This document shows positions 34,979-46,174 of a stretch of 64,000 nt of DNA, piece by piece. The notes under the pieces were generated by a model. That model worked only from the letters and a program-made list of their open reading frames with translations. It was not told the origin of the DNA and searched no databases. Numbering within the stretch: position 1 is the stretch's first letter; each line of letters opens with the position of its first letter. Made by a program: the position numbers and the translations under genes. The stretch covers positions 11,449,222-11,513,221 of the forward strand of contig OX393583.1 in the NCBI GenBank assembly GCA_947652605.1, written 5' to 3'. The stretch is from Elmis aenea (taxonomy: Eukaryota > Arthropoda > Insecta > Coleoptera > Elmidae).

Positions 34979-36272
34979 TCTCAAAAATACGGCGGTTGTG
35001 GACCTACATTGATATGAACTTTTTTTCTTAAAATCATCGAAGGAATAATACCCTTAGGGATCAGCATTCAATTATGAAACACCCTATATGTCCCAGTAAA
35101 AAAAAATCCTAAAAAGTGTCCAAATGAGGATTTATAGCAATTTTGTATATTTTTGACGTCTTTTGACATAAAATGTAATATGTAGAGTAAAGTGCCCTAA
35201 TATGGAATACTTTTTTGTATTCGGCAATAATATTCACATTTATTCAACAAAATTTTGCAAAAAAAATTATAAGGAATTTGTAATGAATACGCAACACATC
35301 ACTCGAATTCTGGTACGATATTACGGTAGATATTTCTCATATAGCTATTTTTTTTAAATGTTACTACTATTCCATATTAAGCTCGCGGGGAACCTAATAT
35401 GGAATACTAGGGGTTCTTAATATAGAATATGGAATAATATAGGAAATATACATTAAAATAAACAGCTGCTCATAGATTAATCTTTTATTTATTTCTGATT
35501 TGCATTGTTACTTAAACCAAACCAAAACTCATTTATAAAATTTGTTTCTGTACTATTTAACTATTAACGTAATAATTTACGTTATATTCTATAGCCAGGC
35601 GTATAGTATCATAGCGAAGTATGTTCAGCATCGGTCTTTATCCCCACCACTCAAAAATTCAATGAGCCGGCCCGCAAGTATATCGAAGGTCGCGGGACCA
35701 CCCCTGTCTATTTAAAAAATTCTAGTTATTTGTCTGTATCCAGATTTTAACCCAGAACTGTATAACTATTTATATGCTTGGTTATTTGTATTAAATTAAT
35801 TTGAAAAATGCTTCAGGTACTAATTTTTTTTTTTATACTTTTGTAATAAACTATTATAGTTTGCCATCATAAGTGTGTCTCACCAGTTAAATACAATAAA
35901 AAAAGAACTTTTTTCAAGCGTTTTTGTGAACTTTGTGGTTCCAATATTACAATGTAATTTTAATTTTTTTTAAAAACAGAAACTAATGATTTATACAAAA
36001 ATAATTTTTTACTGACCTAAGGTATAAGAAACAGTGATCTTTATTTTATCAGGTACTGACTTTTAAAAAGTACTTACACCCTACAATTAACAATGCCGAC
36101 CAAATAAAACCAAGTTTTACATAAAATAATAAGCAACAACACTTAAAAAAATACACAATCACAGGATAAATGTTAAAAAATCACATTTTGCACTGGTAAA
36201 ACATTAAATTACTTATAATAAGAGCATTTTATTATTCTGAGTTAGTTAGGTGATCACAAAAATGTTGAGGTG
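34979..36272. other. Non-coding stretch
   Basis: No coding remnant found. CCTAATATGGAATAC occurs twice (about 35193 and 35394), suggesting an old repeat. GAAACACCCTATATG at about 35074 looks like a decayed mariner-type end. The patch at 35580-35710 is richer in GC and unassigned. Confidence 0.35.
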
Positions 36273-36375
36273 CAGCGTGATCAAAATTTCGTTCGCCTTG
36301 GTCACTATTCGCATTTAATTATTGCATAACAAATCACATCGCCCTTATAAAAGTGTTGCATTTTGATCACCGCTG
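36273..36375. mobile_element. Short MITE of about 103 bp
   Basis: Termini CAGCGTGATCAAAAT and, in complement, CAGCGGTGATCAAAATGCA form an inverted repeat of about 18 bp around an 65-bp centre. No exact target duplication was seen. It is too short to code for anything. Confidence 0.6.
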
Positions 36376-36762
36376 TATTAAAAACAAAAACAACCAAGGA
36401 CGTGATATTTTTACAACTAGTGATTACATTGTAACGTCAACGGTCGACTTATTTAATTCTGAAGCGTTCCTGTATTATATCTTTCATTTATATTGCTATT
36501 TCGTGCATCAAATTTTATACTAGAGTATACAAAATTGACTATATTTGTGATAGTGGAAGAATTGGCAGCAATTATTTCATGGACCCAACATAATATTATA
36601 AACCTAAAAAGAGTAGTTTAGAATTTGTAAACGTTGCAGCAAAAATTTTATTTCGCCTGACATATTAAATCACAATATACATAAAAATGCCTTCATAACA
36701 AGTTAAATTAACGAAAATATTTGTTTCATGTCTTTTTGACTTTTCTTTTCGAATAAACTGAA

Positions 36763-36877
36763 AGAAAAAGTAAATCTATTAATTAGATTAAGAAAAGAAA
36801 ACGAAATGCCAAGGGGACGGGAGAGTGGAAAAATAGTAACATTACATAAAAAAGGTAACCGACAAATGTGTAAGCTA
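36763..36877 (+). pseudogene. RTE-like LINE copy 2, left fragment
   Basis: A short frame reads LIRLRKENEMPRGRESGKIV followed by LHKKGNRQMCKLY. This matches the RT region around the usual P-x-x-W-x-x-G-x-I-x-P-L-x-KKGDR-x-x-C-x-NYRGI. It is cut at 36877 by the fold-back mariner element. The continuation at 39144 is from a much later part of the protein, so the RT core is missing. Confidence 0.6.
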
Positions 36878-39143
36878 TACAGGGTGCCCATTTTTCTAAC
36901 CTGTTGTATGGGTAACTCCGTTAATATTAGAGACAGAAACGTTTAAATTAGCAAATTTGTGCAGAATTTCAAAGGAAATCTGATGCCATTTTCAAATTTG
37001 ACCTAAGTCATCAACTTTTTGAAATATTTTGAAAAAACCAAAAAAGGTCGATTTTTTCAAACTTGAATAATTCCGTGACCATATGAGTTAGAACAAAAAT
37101 AAAAATTGGCTTTTATAGATATTTTTACGTAGATTTTAAACATGTTAACGAAATTTTCATAGCACTCTCGATTACCGAGTTATAGCACAAACTTGCATTT
37201 TTTTAAATGGAAGTCATAGTTGGCTGTGGTCTTATTAAAAAGGTTATTTTTTTCTCGTTTCAATGGTACAAGGTTTGTTATGCTTTACTCTTGTAGTTTT
37301 TCTTTAAATCATTTTACATGTTTACTGCCTACTATTAGATGGGAGTTATCCCGTGTTGATGGTCTTTTTTTTTCTCGACGTGACATTTAAGAGTTGTCTC
37401 TTATCGTTAGTGTAGTAGTTATTACCCAGTTACAAATTTTAAAAACAAAACCTCAGAGTTGGTCAAATAAAATTTATTGTTTGTTATACGTATAAATCTC
37501 TCTCTCGTGTTGATCAACATTTTTGATTGAGTTTAGTGTAAATTTCAAAAACAATGTTTTCTAGTGAAGAAAGAAACGACATGCTTTTTTATTACTACGC
37601 TTGTAATAGAAATAAAAATTCAAAAAAGAAATTATTTTCGTTATTAGAAACTAATTTAAAAAAAATACGGGTCATTTACAAAATCCAAAGGTTTAAAAAT
37701 TAAATTTAAGCAAGGAAGATGAAGAGATAGTTCTGGCATATGTAAATTATAAACCAACATCATCTACCCAGGAGTTGTCCCTTGAATGCGGTGTCAACTG
37801 AAAAGGCTCGACTGATTTTAAAACAATTAATTTATGCCATATAATACCCATAATAGCCATATCATATTGGCAATACTTTGTATCCTAATGATTTACGAAG
37901 AAGATTAAATTACGTCCGATAGTTTTTAAAAGAAACAAATACTAACCCAAATTTTACTCACACAATTTTATTTACTGATGAAGCCAAATTCACAAATAAT
38001 GGGATATTCAACAGACACCATTATATTTACTGGTCTCAAAATAATCCTCGCCGTACTATTGAAAGACGAGATCAGAATATGTTTTCGATAAATGTTTGGT
38101 GTGGTATACTTAGTACAAAAATAATTGGTCCATACTTTTACAATGAAAATTTAAATGGTGATCGGTATTTGTCATTTTTGCAAAATGAACTGGACATCAT
38201 ATTAGATGAAGTTCCGTTGAATTTAGTGCAAAATTTTAATTATTTTTAACATGACGGTGCTCCTGCGCACAATTCAAGAACTGTGTCTGATTATCTGTCT
38301 AATAGTTTTCCTAGATGTATTGGCAATAATGACCTTGTGAGATGGCCGGCAAGATCACCGGATTTAACACCATTTGATTTTTTTTTGTGGGGTACCTACG
38401 CTTGAAGATAAGGTGTATACCAAAAAGCCTGATAATATTTCTTCATTAGAAAACATTGTTTTTGAAATTTATAATAAACTCAAACAAACATTTTTATCAA
38501 CACGAGAGAGAGTTTATACGTATAACAAACAACAAATTTTATTTGACAAACAATGAGGTTTTGTTTTTAAAATTTGTAACTGGGTAATAACTGCTACACT
38601 AACAAAAAGAGACAACTCTTAAATGTCACGTCGAGAAAAAAAAAGACCATCAACACGGGATAACTCCCATCTATTAGTAGGCAGTGAACATGTAAAATGA
38701 TTTTTGCTTATTTAAAGAAAAACTACAAGATTAAAGCATAACAAACCTTATATCATTGAAACGAGAAAAAAATAACCTTTTTAATAAGACCACAGCCAAC
38801 TATGACTTCCATTTAAAAAAATGCAAGTTTGTGCTATAACTCGAAAATCGAGAGTGCTATGAAAATTTCGTTAACATATTTAAAATCTACGTAAAAATAT
38901 CTATAAAAGCCAATTTTTATTTCTATTCTAGCTCATATGGTTACGGAATTATTCAAGTTTAAAAAAATCGACCTTTTTCAGTTTTTTCAAAATATTTCAA
39001 AAAGTTGATGACGTAGGTTAAATTTGAAAATGGAATCAGATTTCCTTTTAAATTCTGCACAAATTTGCTAATTTAAACGTTTCTGTATCTCTAATATTAA
39101 CGGAGTTACCCATACAAATGGTTAGAAAAATGGGCACCCTGTA
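36878..39143. mobile_element. Mariner-type element FB-C with about 650-bp inverted repeats
   Basis: TACAGGGTGCCCATTTTTCT at 36878 is mirrored exactly by the complement ending at 39143. The arms stay paired for about 650 bp: 36878 to about 37525 against about 38493 to 39143. Paired words include GATGGGAGTTATCCCGTGTT, ACCCAGTTACAAATTTTA, and CACGAGAGAGAG against its near complement. A broken transposase occupies the centre. The last 60 bp of its reading frame lie inside the right arm, so the left arm carries an antisense copy of that coding end. Flanks are TA, and the target is an RTE-like LINE remnant. Confidence 0.92.
37555..38556 (+). pseudogene. Mariner-type transposase of FB-C (broken)
   Basis: The ATG at 37555 begins MFSSEERNDMLFYYYACNRN; the frame is soon lost. 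Later pieces include PTSSTQELSLECGVN, a helix-turn-helix-like region. The catalytic part is clearer: TILFTDEAKFTNNGIFNRHH (first Asp), INVWCGI, KIIGPYFYNENLNGDRYL, HDGAPAHNS (second Asp) and WPARSPDLTPFDFFLWG (third Asp, about 35 residues after the second). All three acidic residues remain, but stops and frameshifts interrupt the frame. The final piece ends YTYNKQQILFDKQ at the TGA near 38556, within the right inverted repeat. In an active form it would cut at the element ends and insert at TA. Confidence 0.85.
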
Positions 39144-39770
39144 TGAAGAGCCGTAATGGGGAATCTAAAATTCGAGGAAACGGAAACATTTAAATATTTG
39201 GGAGTCATGATATTTAGAATGGGAGAAAGGAAATATGAAATAGAAGAAAAAATTACAAACGCCAATGAAGCTTTTTATGCCCATAAAAAATTACCACAAA
39301 GAGATCCAAAATAAACATCTACAGTATAATAATTCGACCTATATTTTAGTATACGCCGTTGAAATAATGACCATGACAAAAAAGGAAGAGAATGATTTGA
39401 GGATATTCGAAAGGAAAATTATGAGGGCAATACTTGGATCAGTTAGAGTAACGGATACTGAATGCAGATTTAGAACTAATGCAGAAATTAAACGAGAATT
39501 GAAGGAAGGAGACATAACAAAAATAAGACAGCACAGGGTGAGATGGTTGGGACATGTCTTTAGAGCAGACGAGGGCACTCAAATCAAGTCAGCGTTACAA
39601 TGGGATGCCGGAGGAAAGAGGAGACGTGGCAGACCTAGGTCAAAATGGATGCAGAAAGTGATAAGCGATCTAAGCAGGGCAGGGTTTAGAAATTGGAAAA
39701 AAAGCAAAAGATGGGACAGGATTGAGGAAAGTTGTACTTAGTATATGCTAATAGACTGGGACTGATCCTT
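39144..39770 (+). pseudogene. RTE-like LINE copy 2, right fragment
   Basis: Directly after FB-C the plus strand reads MGNLKFEETETFKYLGVMIF, the region after the RT active site. A frame change follows. From 39265 the text includes NDLRIFERKIMRAILG, then RQHRVRWLGHVFRADEGTQI and GGKRRRGRPRSKWMQKVISD, the usual C-terminal motifs of RTE-like proteins. It ends at TAG about 39739. No poly(A) tail is visible. It differs in sequence from copies 1 and 3 and is a separate family. The missing segment against 36763-36877 means the RT core was lost before or during the FB-C insertion. Confidence 0.78.
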
Positions 39771-39971
39771 CCTAAACAAAGGAACTAGAAAGCTTAAAAG
39801 CAGCTCAACCCCACTGGAGGTATGGCCAAATGTAAATGGGTGTAAACTACATGCCTTTGGGTAGGCCTACCATATTTTCCTAAAGTAAAACCGGGACCGA
39901 CGACCTTTTTTTTAATCACAAGAAATTGGCATCACAAAGTTGGGGAAGGAGACAAAATTTTTTGAATTTTA

Positions 39972-41038
39972 CCCTTTCTTTCCCAAATTTTTTGAAAAAA
40001 TTAAAATTTGATGAAATTTTTTTGGGGAGTTATTTTATCACTAAGGATGACCTTTTTATAAAAAATTGTGCAACTGCAATGTTTTTTCGCGAAAATGAGA
40101 CTTTTTTGGTTATGATGCCATATGGAGTCATTGGGAAGAAAAAATAAATTTGTTTACTTAAATCTTTTAATTTCTTTAGCATTAAGTGGTAGAAAATTCT
40201 AAAATAATATCGCTTGACTCCGATCTTTGTTCGGTACAGTGCTACCAACATGTCATTCAAGTCGACACCTCCCATGTTTTGATTATAAGCTCCTACAATG
40301 TCTGGTCGTGATACTTCAATTCGTTTTTTGTCGACTTGCGAATATCGAGATACTGTTTGCAGTGGTTCGATTCCTTTGTAAGTCGAAATCATATGGACCA
40401 ATTTGTTGTCGTACCATTTTACGGCAACGATATTACTTGTTGGTTCTGTGGAAAAATCTACGGCGCCTCTTCCTTCTTTTTTCAGATCTTTATCATCTTT
40501 TGGACTGTAACCTTTCAGCCTGTTGGCCCTGACCGTACCTATTCCCAGAATACCCAGATCTTTTAGTTTGGAAAACAAATTTATTGATGTGAAGAAATTA
40601 TCAATAATCAAAGTTTTGAAAATTGCAATAAGTAGATGATAATAAATTTATTGGCCGTATTGCCCATTGACGCCAAATGGCATCACGAAAACAAACGGCC
40701 ATGTAGCACGAAAAAATGATAAACAAATTTCTGCATCTACCAATTACTGTTGTTTACAACATATACATGTATAATAAAAATATTGTACTTAGCAAAATAC
40801 AAATATTACCTTGTTTTTGAATTCAGAAAAAATTTAAAAAAAGAGACACTGCTGAACTGTAAGAACCAATGGAATCGTGTAAATTTCAATCGTTGTAACG
40901 GTTGACAACCTATAGTGTCGACATCAATCATGAGTTTTGAAAACTGTTGCAGAACACTGTAGTATAAATCTTGTTCGAAATTGAAGAAATCTGTAATTAC
41001 ATATGTGATGCCATTTGGCATCAATGGGAAAGAAAGGG
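39972..41038 (-). mobile_element. piggyBac element 2, internally deleted, with both ends
   Basis: The left end CCCTTTCTTTCCCA at 39972 is preceded by TTTA; the right end is its complement at 41038 followed by TTAA (41039-41042). These fit piggyBac ends beginning CCC with a TTAA target, with one change on the left. A subterminal word (GATGCCATTTGGCATCAATG and variants) occurs near 40108, 40669 and 41007, so subterminal sequence is repeated inside. The element is only 1.07 kb, less than half the usual size. Confidence 0.82.
40140..40611 (-). pseudogene. piggyBac transposase remnant 2
   Basis: An open minus-strand piece starts MIIDNFFTSINLFSKLKDLG, the family's DNFFTS motif with a catalytic Asp. 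It continues GTVRANRLKG, a linker, VKWYDNKLVHMISTY, then DIVGAYNQNMGGVDLNDMLV, containing the GGVD catalytic Asp, and RYYFRIFYHLMLKK. The frame then runs into terminal repeat sequence and has no Cys-rich C-terminus. The N-terminal domain and first part of the catalytic core are deleted. No stop interrupts this ~155-residue core, so loss was by deletion rather than point mutation. It belongs to a piggyBac family different from remnant 1. Confidence 0.88.
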
Positions 41039-42369
41039 TTAACAGATCAAATGTATTTTAATGCCAAATTAGGTAATGTAGAGTACATACTTTATCATCC
41101 AAAATTGCGGTTTTATGGTAAACTCTTCTGATTTTTTTAATCAGATCGCCCCACACTCCTCACAAACTTAGTTTTAATAAAGGTAAAAACTTTCTTACAA
41201 TATCTATTGAGGTAAAGGAAATATAAACATAATATTACCATAGATTTTTAAAAGTTAAACTATTTCGGTCAAAAAAGAACAAAAACACAGCTTGTGTTTT
41301 AAATTTATTTTATTTTATTCGTCGCTGTTCTCGTACAGTTTAAGACTATTTGTGAACAAAACGTAGTGTATAAGCTCGAATCCAGGCCCCCTTTGCAACA
41401 CCGGGCCCCGGAAATTAGTCCCGTCTATCCCCCCCTATTTTAGTTAGACTTTTATTTTTTTATTTCTTATTAGTTTAGCACTAAAATTAACTTATGATTA
41501 GGGGAAGGTGGTATTTACTGGGACATGGTATATAGTGGGACAACAGAGATTTTGGCCATCTGTTACCCGTACTTGAAGTTTGTTTACATCAAAATAGCGG
41601 TTAGGCAGTCCCATTATATCCTGTCTACAGTATGTGTCGTAAACAATGTCATAATGACTTGCACATGTGAGGCATGTTTGGTAACTGCGCATTGTTTTTT
41701 TGTGGTTATTCAGTTTTTGCGCTAAAACTTTTTTATTTATTTAACGACAATTAGAAAATTTGGAGTAGGTGTACCTTACAGTATGTTAAAGGTATGTACA
41801 ATGTTAAAACTGAAAATAATCATACATGTTTTTCATTAAATCGTTGCTTTTAAAAATTGATCACATGGTGCATTGTGGGACAATGATGATAATCAGGTAA
41901 ATTTTCTGAAAAAGACTTCCGACTTTAGATTTTCTTTCTCTAAAAACAGAGATAAAGACTGTGTTGAAAAAAAAAATCTGTGTAGGTTAAGCGCACCGAC
42001 TACGTTTGGGGGCACTGAAAAAACAAAAAAACATTTTCAATTTTAGTTTGATTTTTCAAAGTACAATGTCTAAATGCCCATGAAAAGTAAAAGTTTTTAA
42101 AATAACAAATTAAAATTAAGCCTTTTTTTAATTACTTATGCTCTATTTCATATATATTTTTTGCTGTCCCACAATGTACCACGCGGTGGTTTATGTGGGG
42201 ACAAGTGGAGTAGTGGGATAGTCCCTCTATTTGTGTACCTTTATTTAAAAAAATATTTTTTTGTTTATGCAATGATAAATTAAAGCAATATGAATATCTC
42301 ATATCAATTTGAGGTATGCAAATTAAACCGTTCAAAAGTTACGCAAAATTTAAAAAAAGTGTCCCAGTA

Positions 42370-43888
42370 TACAGGGTGGTGCTTTTTTCGATGCTCACCA
42401 TTGCTATCTTGGAAACGGTAAGAGATACAAGGTCGATTAAATTAGAGAAAAGTTGCACATTTTTATGGCGATTAAGAATCTGAAAAGAAATCCTGGATAT
42501 TTTGTTTCGTTTTTGATTTATTACAAAAAAAGTGAAAAATGTGATTTTAGAAAAATATTATTATCTTCCCTACCATTGGCGCTATTTCATTTAAACTTGG
42601 TAAGTTTATGTTTTTGACCGTTCTGGGTTTGATGACGTCAACAGATATTTTCTAAGCCTTCTAGATTTCAAGTTGCGATAGTCAACTTTTTTATTTCTTA
42701 TGGCCGCCATATTGGATTTTTACACCATCAGACAGACAAAAAAATTTGCGTTTCAGATTGGTAACCAAAATACTTTTTTTCTTTCAAAAAACTTGTTGAA
42801 ATTTTAAAATTTGTATAAATAATCTATAAAATCGTGAATGTTTTGAAAAACAAATGAAATTATAACATATTACAAATAAAAGTGACACAACATTTTATAG
42901 GTCTAATAAAATAACGAAATGACAATAAATTTAAAACACCAGAAAAATAATTATTTAAATTGTTTAAAGTGCGCGCCGTTATGTATGATGTAGTGGTTAG
43001 TCCTCAAATTCATTTCGTCCACTGCCTTTAGGATAGTCTGTCTCGGAATAAAGTCGAAAGCATTTTTGAATTTACGGCGAAGATGTTCCATATTTTCCGT
43101 TAGGGTTGCATAAACAACATCAGTAAAAGTAATCCATAGGCGTTAAACATGGCGATCGCGGAGACCAATGAACAGGACCAAACGTACCAAGTCATGAATT
43201 TTGAAAGCGTACATCTAATTTAATATCCTTTTACAAAGCGGGCGTTGTGAGGACCAGCTCCTTCTTGCTGAAACTACTGATGATTTTGAATTGTTAATAA
43301 TGGCAATTCGCCTAACATATCTTCTAAATTTGTTTCCAACAACCAGAATTTCGTTATCATTAGATTAATAAAACGTTCTGTCTTTTATTTGCATCATAGT
43401 TTCAATTGTTTTTCAATACATTCACGATTTTATAGATTATTTATACAAATTTTCAAATTTCAACAAGTTTTTTGAAAGAAAAAAGTATTTAGGTTACCAA
43501 TCTGAAAAGCTAATTTTTTTGTCTGTCTGATGGTGAAAAAATCCAATATGGCGGTCATAAGAAATAAAAAAGTTGACTATCGCAACTTGAAATCCAGAAG
43601 GCTTACAAAATTTCTGTTGACGTCATCAAACCCAGGACGGTCAGAAACATAAATTTACCAAGTTTAAATGAAATAGCGCCAATGGTAGGGAAGATAATAA
43701 TATTTTTCTAAAATCACATTTTTCAGTTTTTTCGTAATAACTCAAAAACGAATGAAAATATCCAGGATTTCTTTTTAGATTCTTAATCGCCATAAAAATG
43801 TGCAACTTTTCTCTAATTTAACCGACCTTGTATCTCTTACCGTTTCCAAGATAGCAATGGTGAGCATCGAAAAAAGCACCACCCTGTA
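42370..43888. mobile_element. Fold-back mariner-type element FB-G
   Basis: TACAGGGTGGTGCTTTTTTC at 42370 pairs with its complement at 43888. The arms of about 470 bp share GCTCACCATTGCTATCTTGG, CGGTAAGAGATACAAGGTCG, GGCGCTATTTCATTTAAACT and AATCCAATATGGCGG or complements. Between the arms is a minus-strand transposase remnant. The element is nested in the GGGGAAGG element. Confidence 0.92.
42955..43330 (-). pseudogene. Mariner-type transposase remnant in FB-G
   Basis: On the minus strand FQQEGAGPHNARFVKGY corresponds to the family's QQDGAGPH motif, with the second catalytic Asp changed to Glu. After a frame change, HWSPRSPCLTPMDYFY follows, where the expected SPDLTP has Cys instead of the third catalytic Asp. 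Next come VYATLTENMEHLRRKFKNAF and a C-terminal AVDEMNLRTNHYIIHNGAHF. The N-terminal half including the first Asp is not recognisable. The two active-site changes and frameshifts make it dead. It is the likely source family of the surrounding arms. Confidence 0.78.
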
Positions 43889-43903
43889 TACCACCTTCCC
43901 CTA

Positions 43904-44133
43904 CATGATTGAATGCAGAAAAAAAATGTCTACGATTTAGTAAAAAAACATAGATGGTGCCATTTGGAAAAAAAATGACCATCGTTTGACATTTAAGTTC
44001 AACTTGAAAAAAATTAAAATCCAGTTCAGCTTATAGTATTTGAGGAGCCATTTCATTTACTTTGTTGTTCACCAAAATTGGACCACAAACAACGGAGTTA
44101 CAGCTTGCGGCTTTTTTCGTGTGACACCCTGTA
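43904..44133. repeat. Right end of another mariner-type element
   Basis: The segment ends GTGTGACACCCTGTA at 44133. Preceding text (CAACGGAGTTACAGCTTGCG) is typical of fold-back arms. No left partner was found. After it, CTAGCTACGCCACT at about 44203 looks like a separate hAT-like right end. Confidence 0.5.
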
Positions 44134-44780
44134 TGTACCGTTTCCTCATTATCCCGAGATTTTAATTTTTACCCCATTTGGGTAGACTGAAAGTGCCACC
44201 CTGGGTGGACCGCCCTCCCCCCTAGCTACGCCACTCTCTTTAGGTCAAATGCACTTTTTTAAAGTTGTTTTAATTCAATCAACTTTATTAGATATTTACT
44301 TCAATGGTTTGGTATAATCATTTTAAATAAGCTGTAAAGAGATAATATTGTTTAGTGAAATAAAACACTCGACAGATCTTGAATGGTTTGAACATTAAAG
44401 TTTATTACAACGTTATATCAAATAAAATATCTACTTATATCATCAATTTAATTAAGTAAGGATCTAAAAATGAGAATTTATATCTTGAAATGTAATAAAT
44501 CATCACTTGTTGAACTAAATATTGAAATATTATTAAATTAAAATTGTATTATGAAGTAAATTTCCGATAAAAAATTTAATGGTTTGGCCGAACTAAGTAT
44601 TTTTAAACAGTGAATAAATATTACAGGATGGAATAAATGATGTAAAATTTACCTATTTTACACAGCAACATCAAGTTGCAGCATTTAGATAAGGCGCCCC
44701 CCCCCTTATTTTGGTTTTCAAGAAAGTTTTTGCCACATTATTACAACACAGCACTTTAAAATATTTCTTACAAATGCCCC
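44134..44780. other. Non-coding stretch
   Basis: AT-rich apart from two C-runs at about 44697 and 44777. No motif recognised until the Penelope fragment. Confidence 0.35.
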
Positions 44781-44785
44781 CCCCC

Positions 44786-45320
44786 CCTATTATTTCAGAA
44801 ATAATATTAGATGATTTATTAAAAACAATAATGCCAAAAATATCTGATAACATCCCTTTTTTAAAGAAATATGTAGACGATTTAATTTTAGGCGTTCCAA
44901 AATCCAAAGTCAATAACATTTTAAACTTATTCAACAGTTACCATCCAAGAATTTAATTTACCTGTGAGACAGAAACAGATTATTCAATAATTTTTTTAGA
45001 AGTCACCCTTTTCAGAGATAACAATAATGGTTCAATGTATACAAAAGCAAATCTAATCATGTCTAGAGCCCCTCAGATTTTAAACCAAAATCGTAGCGTA
45101 ACGAAACAGCACAATCAAAAATTTTTACAGCACACGCCAGCACAAGGCTAGCACACCACATCTGTCTAAAAAAAATGTTTAAATTGCTTGATTGGGGGGC
45201 TATCATGTCTACAGCCCCTCCAATTTAAAATCAAAATTGTAGTGTAATGGAACCAGCACAATCAAAAATTTTAACAAAGCACGCCAGCACAAGGCTAGCA
45301 CAACATATCTGTCTAAAAAA
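44786..45320 (+). mobile_element. Penelope-like element fragment 1 plus tandem tail
   Basis: The plus strand reads ISEIILDDLLKTIMPKISD, FLKKYVDDLILGVPKSKVN (catalytic YVDD) and NILNLFNSYHPRI. After a stop comes FTCETETDYSIIFLEVTLFR. This order is characteristic of Penelope reverse transcriptases (YVDD, then FN-x-YHP, then FT-x-E-x-E and I-x-FL-V). Only about 95 residues remain, without the GIY-YIG nuclease. Two tandem copies of a ~60-bp unit follow at about 45104 and 45250, with CACAATCAAAAATTTT and GCCAGCACAAGGCTAGCACA. The same composite occurs in inverted orientation at 51040-51632. Confidence 0.8.
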
Positions 45321-46170
45321 AATGGAAACTATTAGTGACAGTTTTTATCCTCATTAAAAATAATTTCGTGAGGGTGGGGGCGATCTGAATAAAAAAATAA
45401 AAATTTGAATATGTTCCGCAATAAAACTGTAATTTTGGATGATAGTGAAATACTCTACTTTATCCAAATTTGCATTAAAACACGTTCGAAATTTAAAAAA
45501 ATCGCCTTCCCCCCACTTTTTTGTGTCGATTTTTGATTGCTTTTGAAAAAATCAAGAGTTGGCAAGCTCAGGTACCGCCTCGGGCGGCTCAAACTCTAAC
45601 TACGCCACTGCCTTTAGACTATACGTAGAGAATGAGTCTTGTGAAATTTTTAATAAATACAAAAATTAATTGCTTTAAGCTTAAGTAAGTAATTAATTTA
45701 ATTGTTTATTATTAACTAGTTATTATCTAGAAGTTTATGAATATAACTAATAAAAACAGGTTCAGTATTTTACACAACAACAAAATAAACAGAGCTAAAA
45801 AAGTTTAACTAATGCAGTACACCCTTGCTTTATGCATTAAGTCTGCAAAGATTTTATCGGTTATCTAGGGTTAAAAAACATATATAAAACAACTCGAAAC
45901 AGTGTGAATGGTATAGTAGGGAAGCGTATGTGAAAAAACACGAACAGACAAAGTTATCAAAGACATAAAAGGGGCTATGAAAGCAATTTGGGGTGATGAA
46001 ACTAAAAAAGCCATGTTCAGAAAAACTTTTAAAATAAATCGCGAAATGTTCACCAATTCTTGGAAGTAAAAGGCGTATGCAATACTGCAGCAATTTAAAA
46101 AACTGCGATTGTGTTTGTAAACAAAAAAGGATAAAGAAGATATGCAGACCACCCATACCAAAGATGGGGA
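45321..46170. other. Mostly unrecognised; possible LINE scrap
   Basis: From about 45930 to 46070 the plus strand reads KVIKDIKGAMKAIWGDETKK and MFRKTFKINREMFTNSW. That faintly recalls the post-RT region of some insect LINEs, but no catalytic motif is present. CTAACTACGCCACTG near 45608 resembles a hAT-like end. Confidence 0.3.
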
Positions 46171-46174
46171 ATTT

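Larger units (their letters stand above)
41501..43901. mobile_element. GGGGAAGG element hosting FB-G
   Basis: The left end GGGGAAGGTGGTATTTACTG at 41501 is matched by the complement finishing CCACCTTCCCC at 43901, with TA outside both. The FB-G element (42370-43888) is inserted at a TA between the outer 12 bases and the rest of the right inverted repeat (TGTCCCAG). Removing it restores a continuous right end. Inside are several more GGGACA or TGTCCCAC words. No coding remnant of the host element was seen in 41501-42369. Confidence 0.75.

Noticed and set aside
45854..46156. 100-codon minus-strand frame with hydrophobic stretches
   Set aside because: No signal or domain pattern. The opposite strand gives a slightly more LINE-like reading, and neither is convincing.
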